This document shows, one piece after another, positions 6,941-15,760 of a stretch of 64,000 nt of DNA (its first letter is position 1; the number at the start of each line of letters is the position of its first letter). The notes beneath the pieces were generated by a model. The model was not told where the DNA came from. It was given only the letters and a program-made list of their open reading frames with translations, and ran no database searches. A program made the translations under genes and the position numbers. Source of the stretch: Methanocorpusculum sp. (lineage in GTDB: Archaea > Halobacteriota > Methanomicrobia > Methanomicrobiales > Methanocorpusculaceae); NCBI GenBank assembly GCA_029987235.1, contig DALTWF010000003.1, positions 25,691 through 89,690 of the forward strand. The letters are read 5' to 3'.

Positions 6941-8224
6941 ATGGAAACCACAATAATCCCAATTCAAAACACCGACATGACAGAATTTAGCAACGACGCA
7001 ATCGAACGCGCCGGAGAACTTCTAGGCTGCCCCCTGGACCGCCCCAGCCTCATCAGAGCGCTAATCATCCAGCGCGACACAGGCCTCAGCCTTGCCAGAG
7101 GCGAACTCTCAATAATCAACTTCGGAGGCAAAAACTGCGTCTTCATCAATAAACAAGGCTGGCTCGCCTACGCCGCACGCCAACCTGAATATGACGGCTA
7201 CACCTGGGGCATCGAAAAACACGGCGACGACTGGCACGCATGGTGCAAGGTTTTCAGAAAAGACAGAACCCACCAGGTTTATGAAGACGCATGGATGAGC
7301 GAAGACAGACAGAAAAGCCCTGCATGGGACAAACTGCCAAAGAGAATGCTCGTCAAAGTCGCCATCAAACGAGCGCACCAGGCAGCATTCCCCGTCCTGA
7401 ACGGACTCCTCACCCCAAGCGAAGTCGGACTCGAAGAAGACACACCGACCCGCATCACACCACAACCTGGAGACATCACCATCGAAGCAGAACCCGCACC
7501 ACAACCGCAGCCAAAGCCGGAACGAAACCAACCCAAAACACCATACACACTCAAACAGGCGCAGGACGCACGGCAAAACATGCTCGACCAGGGAATGACA
7601 GACGCAATCTTCAAACCGAACACACCCGGCACCGCCTACATCGACGGAAAAATCTGGGACGGAGACCTCATCATAGCCGACTTCAACCGACAGAGAGAAT
7701 CCAAAAAAGAAGCTGAAGAAAAACAGAAAGCACAAACCGAGAAAACCTCAGAACCTCAGCCTGAAAAAACAGAACCGGCAAAGAAAGAACAAAAACCTGT
7801 TGCAGTCCAGCCAACACCGCAAACAGTCGCCCCCGAACAAAAAGAACAGCCAACAACCATCTGCCCCGTTTGCGGAAACCCAAGCATGACCACAGACGAC
7901 CTAAAAAGCCTCACCGCAGCAGCCTCTGCGCTCGGAATAGAACCAACCTTTGACCCTACAATCTGCAAAGAATGCGGGAAAAAATGGTGGGCAGCAGTAA
8001 ACCCGCAAGAATCCAGACCCGAACCAAAGAAAGAAGAAAAAATACCGCCGACTGAAAAACAGACCGCACCAAAACACACCTGTGACCACTGCGGCAAAGA
8101 AATGACCACCACAGAATACACCGGAAACAGACTCTTCTCACCACCGGGCAAAATATACTGCAAAGCCTGCCTGGACAAAATAGAAACACAGTATAAAACC
8201 AAGACACAACCCGCAGAGGCATAA
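6941..8224 (+). CDS. RecT/Bet-type annealing protein with zinc ribbons
   Basis: 427 residues from ATG 6941. The N-terminal 170 residues match the RecT/Bet single-strand annealing family: INKQGWLAYAARQ, a central WGIEKHGDDWHAWCKV region and KRMLVKVAIKRAHQAAFPV at the end of the core. These proteins pair complementary single strands during viral recombination and replication. After a Pro/Gln-rich linker the C-terminus carries two zinc-ribbon-like modules (CxxC near 308 and about 340; CxxC at 381 and a partner near 410). Such an extended C-terminus is longer than in typical family members of about 270 residues and may recruit DNA or partners. Confidence 0.8.
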   Translation: METTIIPIQNTDMTEFSNDAIERAGELLGCPLDRPSLIRALIIQRDTGLSLARGELSIINFGGKNCVFINKQGWLAYAARQPEYDGYTWGIEKHGDDWHAWCKVFRKDRTHQVYEDAWMSEDRQKSPAWDKLPKRMLVKVAIKRAHQAAFPVLNGLLTPSEVGLEEDTPTRITPQPGDITIEAEPAPQPQPKPERNQPKTPYTLKQAQDARQNMLDQGMTDAIFKPNTPGTAYIDGKIWDGDLIIADFNRQRESKKEAEEKQKAQTEKTSEPQPEKTEPAKKEQKPVAVQPTPQTVAPEQKEQPTTICPVCGNPSMTTDDLKSLTAAASALGIEPTFDPTICKECGKKWWAAVNPQESRPEPKKEEKIPPTEKQTAPKHTCDHCGKEMTTTEYTGNRLFSPPGKIYCKACLDKIETQYKTKTQPAEA

Positions 8225-8226
8225 AA

Positions 8227-8406
8227 ATGAGCTACAAACCAGCACAAAAGAGATGCTGGGAGTGCACAGTCTACAAGACAGCCGAATCCAGACACCAAAC
8301 CGACAGACACAGCCCCGGATTCACCCAACCCCCTCTTTTTTGCGAAAAGAAAGGCTGCTACGTAAACGCAATGTCATACTGCCGCGACGGAGAATGGAAA
8401 CCATGA
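8227..8406 (+). CDS. Small cysteine-rich protein (59 aa)
   Basis: 59 residues from ATG 8227, two bases after the previous stop. Cysteines near residues 10, 13, 40, 45 and 53 suggest a metal-binding knuckle. It is comparable in size and Cys spacing to the protein at 3947. Overlaps the next gene by ATGA. Confidence 0.5.
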   Translation: MSYKPAQKRCWECTVYKTAESRHQTDRHSPGFTQPPLFCEKKGCYVNAMSYCRDGEWKP

Positions 8407-8663
8407 ACAGACCCCAAACAGACCCTGCAACAAAAACCCTGATACTCTCCGCAGCCTCCGCACAATGCACAGAACAAGGCTATACAGACGTGATCGGAAT
8501 ACTCATCAAACTATACGGACCTACAAACACATGGAAAGACCACCGAGGCAAAACCCCCCGCATATCACGGACCCACATCCATACAATATTATTGCATAAC
8601 GGATTCATCAAAATCGGAGAGACCCGCCGCAAACGCTCACGATACCAGAAGAGGGAGACATGA
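8403..8663 (+). CDS. Small winged-helix-like protein, copy 1 (86 aa)
   Basis: 86 residues from ATG 8403. It has helix-rich segments (ILSAASAQCTEQGYTDVIGIL), then ISRTHIHTILLHNGF and a basic tail. The layout matches the next gene and the gene at 11454, making three related small proteins with a likely winged-helix fold. DNA binding is inference. Confidence 0.55.
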   Translation: MNRPQTDPATKTLILSAASAQCTEQGYTDVIGILIKLYGPTNTWKDHRGKTPRISRTHIHTILLHNGFIKIGETRRKRSRYQKRET

Positions 8664-8944
8664 CCCGGTTTCTACTCTCAAGTGAAAAATGGACTGACGA
8701 CGACCGCCTTGTCGAAGAAACAGCAAAACAAATCTGCCAAAAGAAAGGCTGGGTCGACACCAGAGACATCTATGTCGCAGTCGTAGGAGACCTTACCCAC
8801 CACAAAGGAGACCACACCAACGAAATATCCCTGCGCCGCATATCAATGCTGCTGCGCTCCGCAGGATACACACCAATTAACCCCCGGAGCCACGGCCGCA
8901 CAAAGTACAAACTCCCGGAAAAGAAGGAGAAGAACGAGACATGA
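8660..8944 (+). CDS. Small winged-helix-like protein, copy 2 (94 aa)
   Basis: 94 residues. It shows the same order of elements as the preceding protein: an N-terminal helix, a GW/GY-containing segment (KKGWVDTRDIYVAVVGDL), a second helix (RRISMLLRSAGY) and a basic C-terminus. Overlaps the ATPase gene by ATGA, so it may cooperate in replication initiation. Confidence 0.55.
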   Translation: MTRFLLSSEKWTDDDRLVEETAKQICQKKGWVDTRDIYVAVVGDLTHHKGDHTNEISLRRISMLLRSAGYTPINPRSHGRTKYKLPEKKEKNET

Positions 8945-10467
8945 CCAACATCGACGCAGAACAAACACCGTCGCAAGGAATATGGCAGCCCCCATACATG
9001 GAACTCAAGGCAGATATCGCAGGGTACCGGTTGGAACTCACAGGCGCCATAGGTCAATGGCACGACGACGACGGCCTGCGGACATTTGATGCATCAGCAG
9101 AGCGCTGGACCCTGTCACGAATAGAGAACGGAACCGCACGCGAGCTTGAAGTCTATGACATACCCGGGAGCCAGAGAGGAAGAGACGTCTGGCACCACGC
9201 CAAAGAAACAATAAGCAAAACAATCACCGACGAAGAACAACTCAGAGAAGCAGAACTGCAATTTTATCGCAAGATACCTGCAATGAGCGTCAAAGCAACC
9301 GAAGCACTGGGAGAACTCTGGTATAAGACCGGAGACGCGCTTAACAAAATATGCGCAAGCTGCGCAAGAACACACGTCGGAGACAAAATCGCCATCCGCG
9401 CCATGCTCCTATCCTACGCAGCAACCCGAGTCATAAACGGAGAAGGCATCCACATCAGCATCAGCGGAAGCGCAGGAACCGGCAAAAGCCACGCCGCCTC
9501 CACCGCAGCAAAACACCTCCCAAACGGCGCAGTCGCCGACGCCAGACTCTCCGACAAAGCGCTCTACTACCACCAGATATACCCCGGCACAGTCCTGCTG
9601 ATGGACGACCAGGAACTCACCGAAGACTTCCAGGAAGTCCTCAAAGTCGCCTCCACCGACTGGAGCAAACCGGCAACATACCTGACGGTAAACAACCAAA
9701 AACCCCTCGAACTCCACCTGCCTGAACGCTGCCCGTTCTGGATAGTAAAAGCCAACTTAAACGGCGATGAACAAGTCCTCGACAGACAACTCATAATCTG
9801 GACCGACGAAAGCACAGAACAGCTGAAATCCATCCAACAGGCAATCCTGCAGGCAGCCGCAAACCCCGACCTCCAGATAGGAGAAGGAGACGCACCAGTC
9901 TGCAGAGCCATCTGGGACCACATAACCGCCGCAACCGTAATAATCCCATACGCAGGCGCGATATGTATGGACATCCACATGGACCCCCGAAACATCAAGC
10001 TCCTCATCGCACTGACACAGGCGCACGCGCTGATGGCAGCCCCGGCACGCGAGACGGAGAACAACGGCCAGACCGTAATCGCCACTATGCAGGACTTCAT
10101 GGAAGCGGCAAAGATAATCAACCCCCTGCTGGAAAACATAGGAGGAAGCCAGAAACTGAAACTCAGCAGCGCAGCAGCACGCGTACTGGAATATTTATCA
10201 AAGCAGCCGAGCGGCATAATCCCGTTTGCAAACATAAGGAAAGAAACCGGAATGAGCAAAGGACAGCTCAGCCAGGCAATAAACGGAAGGAACGATCTTA
10301 AAACCGAAGGTCTGCTCAAAACATGCCCTGCAATCGAACTCACCGAAGAGAACATCCCAAAGCAGGGAGGCGGAACATTCAGACAGACATCAATCATCTG
10401 GAACGCCGAATCATACGAAGCATGGAGAGCCGCAACCGGCATGTTTTACATGGACCTGGAAAAATAA
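8941..10467 (+). CDS. AAA+ replication ATPase with C-terminal winged helix
   Basis: 508 residues. A P-loop ATPase core lies in the middle: Walker A GSAGTGKS near residue 176 and Walker B VLLMDD near residue 218. The C-terminal 110 residues contain a helix-turn-helix (IRKETGMSKGQLSQAINGR). The general layout of an ATPase followed by a winged helix is that of viral replicative helicases and MCM-like proteins, but I cannot assign the exact family. It ends the early operon and is followed at once by an iteron-rich, AT-rich noncoding region, so it is the best candidate for the initiator or helicase of provirus replication. Confidence 0.65.
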   Translation: MTNIDAEQTPSQGIWQPPYMELKADIAGYRLELTGAIGQWHDDDGLRTFDASAERWTLSRIENGTARELEVYDIPGSQRGRDVWHHAKETISKTITDEEQLREAELQFYRKIPAMSVKATEALGELWYKTGDALNKICASCARTHVGDKIAIRAMLLSYAATRVINGEGIHISISGSAGTGKSHAASTAAKHLPNGAVADARLSDKALYYHQIYPGTVLLMDDQELTEDFQEVLKVASTDWSKPATYLTVNNQKPLELHLPERCPFWIVKANLNGDEQVLDRQLIIWTDESTEQLKSIQQAILQAAANPDLQIGEGDAPVCRAIWDHITAATVIIPYAGAICMDIHMDPRNIKLLIALTQAHALMAAPARETENNGQTVIATMQDFMEAAKIINPLLENIGGSQKLKLSSAAARVLEYLSKQPSGIIPFANIRKETGMSKGQLSQAINGRNDLKTEGLLKTCPAIELTEENIPKQGGGTFRQTSIIWNAESYEAWRAATGMFYMDLEK

Positions 10468-10472
10468 AACTC

Positions 10473-10777
10473 GTAAACAGAAAAGCACGGTTTACTGCAT
10501 AACCGTAAACCGGCAGATCCCTCCTTTTTTTCAAACGAAGCCAAATTATACGTTATTTTATACTGGTTTACGGGTTTACGCCAAAAACGACCGAGAGAGG
10601 AACTTTAGAGCACCAGCAAAAAAAGTCGGGCATTCCCCTATTTAACGTAAACTTATAAAAATATAATTATTATTTTTTTTATTATTACCTTAATTTGTAA
10701 ACCGAGGCAGATTATGGCAGTTTTTGAGTTTACGCCAAACACGTAAATCAGGCGTAAACCAGCGTAAACACGTAAAC
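10473..10777. repeat. Iteron-rich candidate replication origin
   Basis: The 393-base gap between the ATPase gene and the next gene contains eleven copies of GTAAAC or its complement: 10473, 10490, 10505, 10566, 10574, 10647, 10697, 10728, 10754, 10764 and 10772. The first pair after 10480 forms a perfect 8-bp inverted repeat (10488-10495 with 10505-10512). An AT-rich stretch (10650-10696) lies between the two repeat clusters, as a DNA-unwinding element would. No gene is visible here. Confidence 0.6.
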
Positions 10778-10860
10778 AACCCACCGAAAAACACCACTAC
10801 TACCCACAGAGCCTGAACAGACCCTGACAAAATACCCGGTCAAATAAAGTATAAAGAGCG

Positions 10861-11451
10861 ATGACAACCAATAAACCCCACATGGACGCAACAACCATCG
10901 AAGCAGCGGCCGCCGCACTCATCGCACTTTTGACAACCGTATATGGAATTTACCAGAAAGTGATGACCGTCATCGCCAACAACAAAACCGCAGCAGCAGA
11001 ACAAGACAAAGCAACCGCCCTCGCAGCCAAAGACAAAGCCGAATCAGAAGCTGCAGTCAAGGCCGCAGAATATCAGGCACTCGACGACCTCATGAATCCG
11101 TATGTAGAACAGACCGAAGAGCAGACCGCTCTCATTGAAGCCGGCGCCGTCTCCGATGCCGCATGGAAGATGAGCATCGACACAGTAGAAGAGCTCAGCA
11201 AGCGCCTCACCGCAGCAGGAGGACTCGCCAGCATCAACGTCGTCAAAGCCGTAGTCAACCAGGCAGAAAAAGACAAGCAGGTGGAATATGCCATCCTCTG
11301 CACACCCGCAGAAGGAACCGGCAAAACAATCGACGAATACCCCGCAGCCTTCATCTCCTACGGAACCATCGCCAAGATTGACAAGTGGGGAGTAATCAAA
11401 GAAATCGCCCGCGCGCACCAGTGCGGCGACTGGTACTCAATCGCAGGATAA
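10861..11451 (+). CDS. Membrane-anchored coiled-coil protein (196 aa)
   Basis: 196 residues. A hydrophobic segment (residues about 13-30) is followed by an Ala/Lys/Glu-rich coiled coil (about 38-70), then a globular C-terminus. The topology suggests one membrane anchor with the rest inside or outside the cell. No family recognised. It is the first gene after the candidate origin and may belong to either the replication or the lysis functions. Confidence 0.55.
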   Translation: MTTNKPHMDATTIEAAAAALIALLTTVYGIYQKVMTVIANNKTAAAEQDKATALAAKDKAESEAAVKAAEYQALDDLMNPYVEQTEEQTALIEAGAVSDAAWKMSIDTVEELSKRLTAAGGLASINVVKAVVNQAEKDKQVEYAILCTPAEGTGKTIDEYPAAFISYGTIAKIDKWGVIKEIARAHQCGDWYSIAG

Positions 11452-11453
11452 GA

Positions 11454-11699
11454 GTGCCGAAACCAACCGACACCGCCATCCTGGAAGCAGCCGAAGAGTG
11501 CCTGCAGCATAGCAGCACAGGCACCATCGGTCTCCGGGATGTCTTTTATACGCTTGAAACCAGACGCAGGAGATACAGAGAACCGGCACAGGAGACAACC
11601 AGCCTCATGCAGATCTCACGAACCCTCATCGCCAACGGATACGAACTCGCAGAACTGCGACCCAAAAGCTACAGCAGATACAGAAAAATCGACCAGTAA
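11454..11699 (+). CDS. Small winged-helix-like protein, copy 3 (81 aa)
   Basis: 81 residues from GTG 11454, two bases after the previous stop; an in-frame start at 11385 would overlap that gene by 67 bases. It has a helix (TAILEAAEECLQH), a segment IGLRDVFYTLE, a second helix (MQISRTLIANGY) and a basic tail. This is the same layout as the proteins at 8403 and 8660. Confidence 0.5.
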   Translation: MPKPTDTAILEAAEECLQHSSTGTIGLRDVFYTLETRRRRYREPAQETTSLMQISRTLIANGYELAELRPKSYSRYRKIDQ

Positions 11700-11961
11700 C
11701 TCAAGACAGCAAACCAACACCTGCCAGGACGCACCCCCGCCGAAGGGGCGGCATATCAAATACCGACGGACCAATGTTATGCACCAATCCTGATAATTGG
11801 AAATACGTACTTGCATTAACTCCACGACAACACCTCTGGACCACGGTTTCAAATCACCGTAGACGATACTATAACCCATGCACACGGCACATATCGCATG
11901 GGTGAGCGGTCGACGCTGAGATTGACAGCGCAGGACGTTCACGACGTCACGACCGCCTGCC
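11700..11961 (+). other. Noncoding region upstream of terminase genes
   Basis: No convincing gene. Position 11874-11881 pairs perfectly with 11896-11903. A second hairpin (11955-11959 with 11966-11970) places the ATG at 11962 in its loop. Its place just before the terminase pair is where packaging sites or late regulatory elements often lie, but no specific signal is proven. Confidence 0.4.
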
Positions 11962-12252
11962 ATGACAGGCGAAACGATGAAGCTTAAAGGATTCGACAGA
12001 AACGGACAGCAAATATCCCGCGTCCATTTCGACTACGCCCGCAGCACCGGCATCCACAACGGCCTGCTGCTGTACCGGGAAGAAAACCCGCACCCGGTCG
12101 CAAGCATAACCGCCACCCTCGGAGACAAAGAAGCCACCCTGACCGAGTGGAACCCCCGCGAATGCGTAGACGAACCAAAGAAGACCAAACTCCACCACTG
12201 GCTCATCACCCAAGAGATACACCCCGACCTGCCGCAAGAGGAAGACAGATGA
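11962..12252 (+). CDS. Hypothetical protein before terminase (96 aa)
   Basis: 96 residues if ATG 11962 is used; ATG 11977 would give 91. No family recognised. It overlaps the terminase small subunit gene by ATGA, so it begins the packaging module. The first start codon lies in a small hairpin loop. Confidence 0.55.
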   Translation: MTGETMKLKGFDRNGQQISRVHFDYARSTGIHNGLLLYREENPHPVASITATLGDKEATLTEWNPRECVDEPKKTKLHHWLITQEIHPDLPQEEDR

Positions 12253-12698
12253 ACATCACCAAAGCAGAAAAACAATCCAGGATAAATGAAATCTTCAGAC
12301 TCCTCATCACCCGAACCGACCGCAAAGCAATCCACCGCTATGCAATCCTGAAAGGCTGGAACATACACCCAAGAACAGTCGACGAATACATCGCAGAAGC
12401 CAACAAAGAGATCATCAAAACCGCAGCAGAAAACAGAGACGAAATGCTCGCACGCGCCACCCTTTGCCTTGACGACCTCTATACAAAATCATACAACATA
12501 AACGATTTCAAGACATGCGTCCAGGTAATGGACAGAGTGATAAAACTCCACGGACTCGACGCCCCGACGGAGCACAAAGTCACCCTCACTGACATGGACC
12601 AGCTGCGTGAAACAATCAACGCAGCCATCAGCGCAGACCCGACCCAGCGCGACAGAATAACTGCCGCACTTCCCGACATGGACGAAGACGACCAGTGA
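12249..12698 (+). CDS. Terminase small subunit
   Basis: 149 residues. An N-terminal helix-turn-helix-like region (RKAIHRYAILKGW, RTVDEYIAEANKE) and a helical middle match the general form of small terminase subunits, which recognise viral DNA for packaging. The identification rests mainly on position, with the large subunit starting in the GTGA overlap with its stop. Confidence 0.65.
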   Translation: MNITKAEKQSRINEIFRLLITRTDRKAIHRYAILKGWNIHPRTVDEYIAEANKEIIKTAAENRDEMLARATLCLDDLYTKSYNINDFKTCVQVMDRVIKLHGLDAPTEHKVTLTDMDQLRETINAAISADPTQRDRITAALPDMDEDDQ

Positions 12699-14074
12699 AC
12701 GAAGCGCTCGCGATAAGAGCCAATATCGACCTGCCAACATACCTCCGGGTCGCTAACCACGGTCAGTGGAAAAACGCACCGCACCTCAGCCTTCTCTGCA
12801 GCGCTCTCCACGAAATAGACGCAGGACAGACAAAGCGCCTCATCGTAAACATGCCGCCAAGGCACGGAAAGAGCGAAGTCATCTCAAAAGGGTTCCCCGG
12901 TTGGTATTTGGGACGCCATCCCGACCACGAAATAATGCTCACCAGTTACGGAGCAGAGCTCGCCGAAGACTTCTCACGCATCAACCGGGAGAAGCTCCGC
13001 GAGTTCGGGCCGGAGATATTCGGAGTGACAATAAGCAGAGCGTCCGCAGCCGTAGGACGCTGGGGCATAACAGGACACAAAGGAGGACTCGTCGCCGCAG
13101 GAGTCAACGGCCCGCTCACCGGCAGAGGAGCAAACGTCGCCATCATAGACGACCCGATTAAAGGAGCGCTGGAAGCCAACTCCCAGACATACAGACAGCA
13201 CCTCCTCGAATGGTACCAAACCGTCTTACGCACCCGCCTCGCCCCGGGAGGCGCAATAATCGTAGTTCAGACGCGATGGGCAAAACAAGACCTTGCAGGC
13301 TGGCTCATAGAACAGGCAGCAACCGGAGGAGAACAATGGAAAATCCTCAACATGCCCGCGATCTCCGGAGAGGAACCCGACAGCATGAACAGAGCCCCAG
13401 AGCAGGCACTCTGGCCGGACAGATATCCGCTGCAGTACTTGAAAGACATCAAGCAAACCCTGACACCATACCAGTGGTCCGCGCTTTACCAGCAGCAACC
13501 GATTGATTACGAAGGAGCACTCTGGAAATTTGACACCATAGACGCGCACCGCGTCCCCGCCGGTTCCACCCCCGCAGGATTCAAGAGGATAGTGGTCGGG
13601 GTTGACCCGGCAGTGACATCCGGAGCCAGCAGCGACGAAACCGGCATCATCGTCGCAGCAAGCGACAACACCGGCCACTTTTACATACTGGACGACCGCA
13701 GCGGGAAATATACCCCGAACGAAATGGTCCGCACATACACCGCAGCATACTGGGAGCACCAGGCAAACGACGTCATCGCAGAAAACAACCAGGGAGGAGA
13801 TCTCATCGAAGCACTGACCCACAACTATGACCGCCGGGTGAGATACAAGGCAGTAAGAGCCACCCGCGGCAAGCGCATCCGCGCAGAACCAATTGTCTCG
13901 CTTTACGAACAAGGTCTGGTCCACCACGCAGGAAGATTCGATCAGCTCGAAGAACAACTCGTGACATGGAACCCGATGAGCACAGACAGCCCCGACAGGC
14001 TCGACGCGCTCGTCTGGGCACTGACCGACCTCAGCACAAAAACACCGGCATATCAGCCGCCAATCGTATTATGA
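12695..14074 (+). CDS. terL: Terminase large subunit
   Basis: 459 residues from GTG 12695, overlapping the previous stop. The ATPase has a Walker A-type motif PPRHGKS (residues 54-60) and Walker B-like VAIIDDP (near 147). The C-terminal RNase H-like nuclease begins around VVGVDPAVTSG (near 300), with further acidic residues downstream (AENN and a late DALVWAL). This motor cuts viral DNA and drives it into the capsid. Its length is normal for the family. Overlaps the portal gene by ATGA. Confidence 0.92.
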   Translation: MNEALAIRANIDLPTYLRVANHGQWKNAPHLSLLCSALHEIDAGQTKRLIVNMPPRHGKSEVISKGFPGWYLGRHPDHEIMLTSYGAELAEDFSRINREKLREFGPEIFGVTISRASAAVGRWGITGHKGGLVAAGVNGPLTGRGANVAIIDDPIKGALEANSQTYRQHLLEWYQTVLRTRLAPGGAIIVVQTRWAKQDLAGWLIEQAATGGEQWKILNMPAISGEEPDSMNRAPEQALWPDRYPLQYLKDIKQTLTPYQWSALYQQQPIDYEGALWKFDTIDAHRVPAGSTPAGFKRIVVGVDPAVTSGASSDETGIIVAASDNTGHFYILDDRSGKYTPNEMVRTYTAAYWEHQANDVIAENNQGGDLIEALTHNYDRRVRYKAVRATRGKRIRAEPIVSLYEQGLVHHAGRFDQLEEQLVTWNPMSTDSPDRLDALVWALTDLSTKTPAYQPPIVL

Positions 14075-15429
14075 ACGACAACACCAGCACCACCATCGCA
14101 GACCGCATAAAAGGTCTGTTTAAGAAACAACCGACAGAGATCAAAACAAACGGACAGGTCACCCTTGCCACCGCAAACGAAGTCAGCACCTGGAACAGCC
14201 TGCTGCAAAGAGGAGAAGCACAGCACCAGGAAGTCTCCAAAAAATATCGGACGATATACAGGAGCGGCGGCATCGTAAGAGCAGCCATTGACGCATACAT
14301 CCTTTTCATCTTTTCAGGAGGATGGCAGATGGCAAGCGATGACGAACACCGCGACACCCAACAACTTATCCAGGATAACTTTTTTAGTAAAACCGGGGCA
14401 TTTAACACAACCATCCAGCAGATGACACAGGACGCCATCTGCATCGGCGACGGTTACGCGAAGATTCTCACCGGAGCCGGACAACTCACCCGCACCCCAG
14501 TCGCACTGCAGCACATCCCGGCCGAGAGAGTAAAACCCCACATTGATAACACATACTCAATCCTCTGGTATGATGTTTACAACAAGGACGGCAGCGCCAT
14601 CCTTGAGAGGATAAAACCCGAAGACATGCTGCACGTTTGCCTGCAGCCAAGCGGAGGTGAAATATTCGGAGTCGGGCTGCTCGAAAGTGCATGGGACGAA
14701 ATCCGCCACGATATCGAAGTCGCAGAAGGAAGCGCGGCCGCCATCCGCCGTCACGGATTCGGCATCTGGCACGCCAAGGTCAGCAGCACCGACCCGGAGA
14801 CCACAATCACCGAAAAAGACGTCGATGCTGTACGCCAGAACATGAAATCCCTCAGCAGCAGAACAGAAATCGTGACGAGCAGCAACGTCGAAATCTCAGC
14901 ACTGAACGAAGCAGGACAGATAAACGTCGGCGCATACGCAGACTGGAGCATCGCAAGGCTCTGCACCGCGCTGGGGATGCCAGGAGAACTTCTGGGACTC
15001 CGCCAGGGAACCACCGACGCCACCGCAGTCAGCCGAATCGAGAATTTCTATAAGAAGATACAGACTTACCAGGAACTGCTCGCACAGGCAATAAACACGC
15101 AGTACATCGACCGCATCCTTTCAAGCACCGGCAAAGTTCCAGGGAGCGTCTGGATTGAATACGCAGACCCAAGCCCGGAGGACAACATCAAGCGCGCTTC
15201 TTACGTCTCAAGCATAGCAGCCATCACCCCCGGTGACCCGTTCGGGATAATGAGTCAGCAGCAGATCCAGACCTACCTCGGCATCGACCACGACCAGTGG
15301 GCAAAGGACGAAGAGTTCATGGAAAGCGAAACCAACGACGCAGCAATGGCAGCACTGGAGAACCTCACGTCAAAAGACGTTTCATCGCAGACGGAGGACA
15401 AAGCAGATGCCAGAGAGGAGAACCAATAA
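14071..15429 (+). CDS. Portal protein
   Basis: 452 residues from ATG 14071. It matches tailed-virus portal proteins in length and in the conserved helical core region (near IARLCTALGMPGELLG and the following QGTTDATAVSRIENFY stretch). Portals form the dodecameric ring through which DNA enters the head. It follows the terminase and precedes the MuF gene, the standard order. Its 3' end overlaps the next gene by 23 bases. Confidence 0.88.
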   Translation: MNDNTSTTIADRIKGLFKKQPTEIKTNGQVTLATANEVSTWNSLLQRGEAQHQEVSKKYRTIYRSGGIVRAAIDAYILFIFSGGWQMASDDEHRDTQQLIQDNFFSKTGAFNTTIQQMTQDAICIGDGYAKILTGAGQLTRTPVALQHIPAERVKPHIDNTYSILWYDVYNKDGSAILERIKPEDMLHVCLQPSGGEIFGVGLLESAWDEIRHDIEVAEGSAAAIRRHGFGIWHAKVSSTDPETTITEKDVDAVRQNMKSLSSRTEIVTSSNVEISALNEAGQINVGAYADWSIARLCTALGMPGELLGLRQGTTDATAVSRIENFYKKIQTYQELLAQAINTQYIDRILSSTGKVPGSVWIEYADPSPEDNIKRASYVSSIAAITPGDPFGIMSQQQIQTYLGIDHDQWAKDEEFMESETNDAAMAALENLTSKDVSSQTEDKADAREENQ

Positions 15430-15760
15430 GAACCCCTCTCTTTCATCCAGGAGAAACCTCTGGCGCAGCAAGACAGAGGAGGCAAAATACTCAAGAGAGG
15501 CCCGGGCATTCATAGCAGACTATGGAGCGCGCCTGCAGGAAGCCCTGAAGATATACAGCAGAGAAGACGCAGACGGGAACGTCACCATCGACATGGCTGG
15601 ATTTCAGGAAAGGATGGAGCAGATAAAGACCGTTCTCCTTGCGCAGACAGGCGCAACCATAACCAAGGAACACGCCAAGGCAGGTCTGACTCTTGGCATA
15701 GAATACGCAGAACGAAGCCTCAAAGACGCAGGAGTAGAAGATGCCAAGTCCGCAGTATAA
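15407..15760 (+). CDS. Small head-region protein (117 aa)
   Basis: 117 residues, overlapping the portal 3' end by 23 bases and the MuF gene by 20. The middle is helical (SREARAFIADYGARLQEAL). The overlaps on both sides and the position suggest that it corresponds to the N-terminal arm of a split head-morphogenesis protein. Function is inferred from context only. Confidence 0.6.
   Translation: MPERRTNKNPSLSSRRNLWRSKTEEAKYSREARAFIADYGARLQEALKIYSREDADGNVTIDMAGFQERMEQIKTVLLAQTGATITKEHAKAGLTLGIEYAERSLKDAGVEDAKSAV

Noticed and set aside
9567..10442. 291-codon leftward frame opposite the replication ATPase.
   Set aside because: No motifs or ribosome site; the rightward frame has Walker motifs and coupled neighbours.
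10846..10855. TATA-like box before the gene at 10861.
   Set aside because: It is too close to the start codon; the transcript would begin inside the gene.
13226..13957. 243-codon leftward frame opposite the terminase.
   Set aside because: Cys/Val-rich shadow of a well-supported terminase gene.
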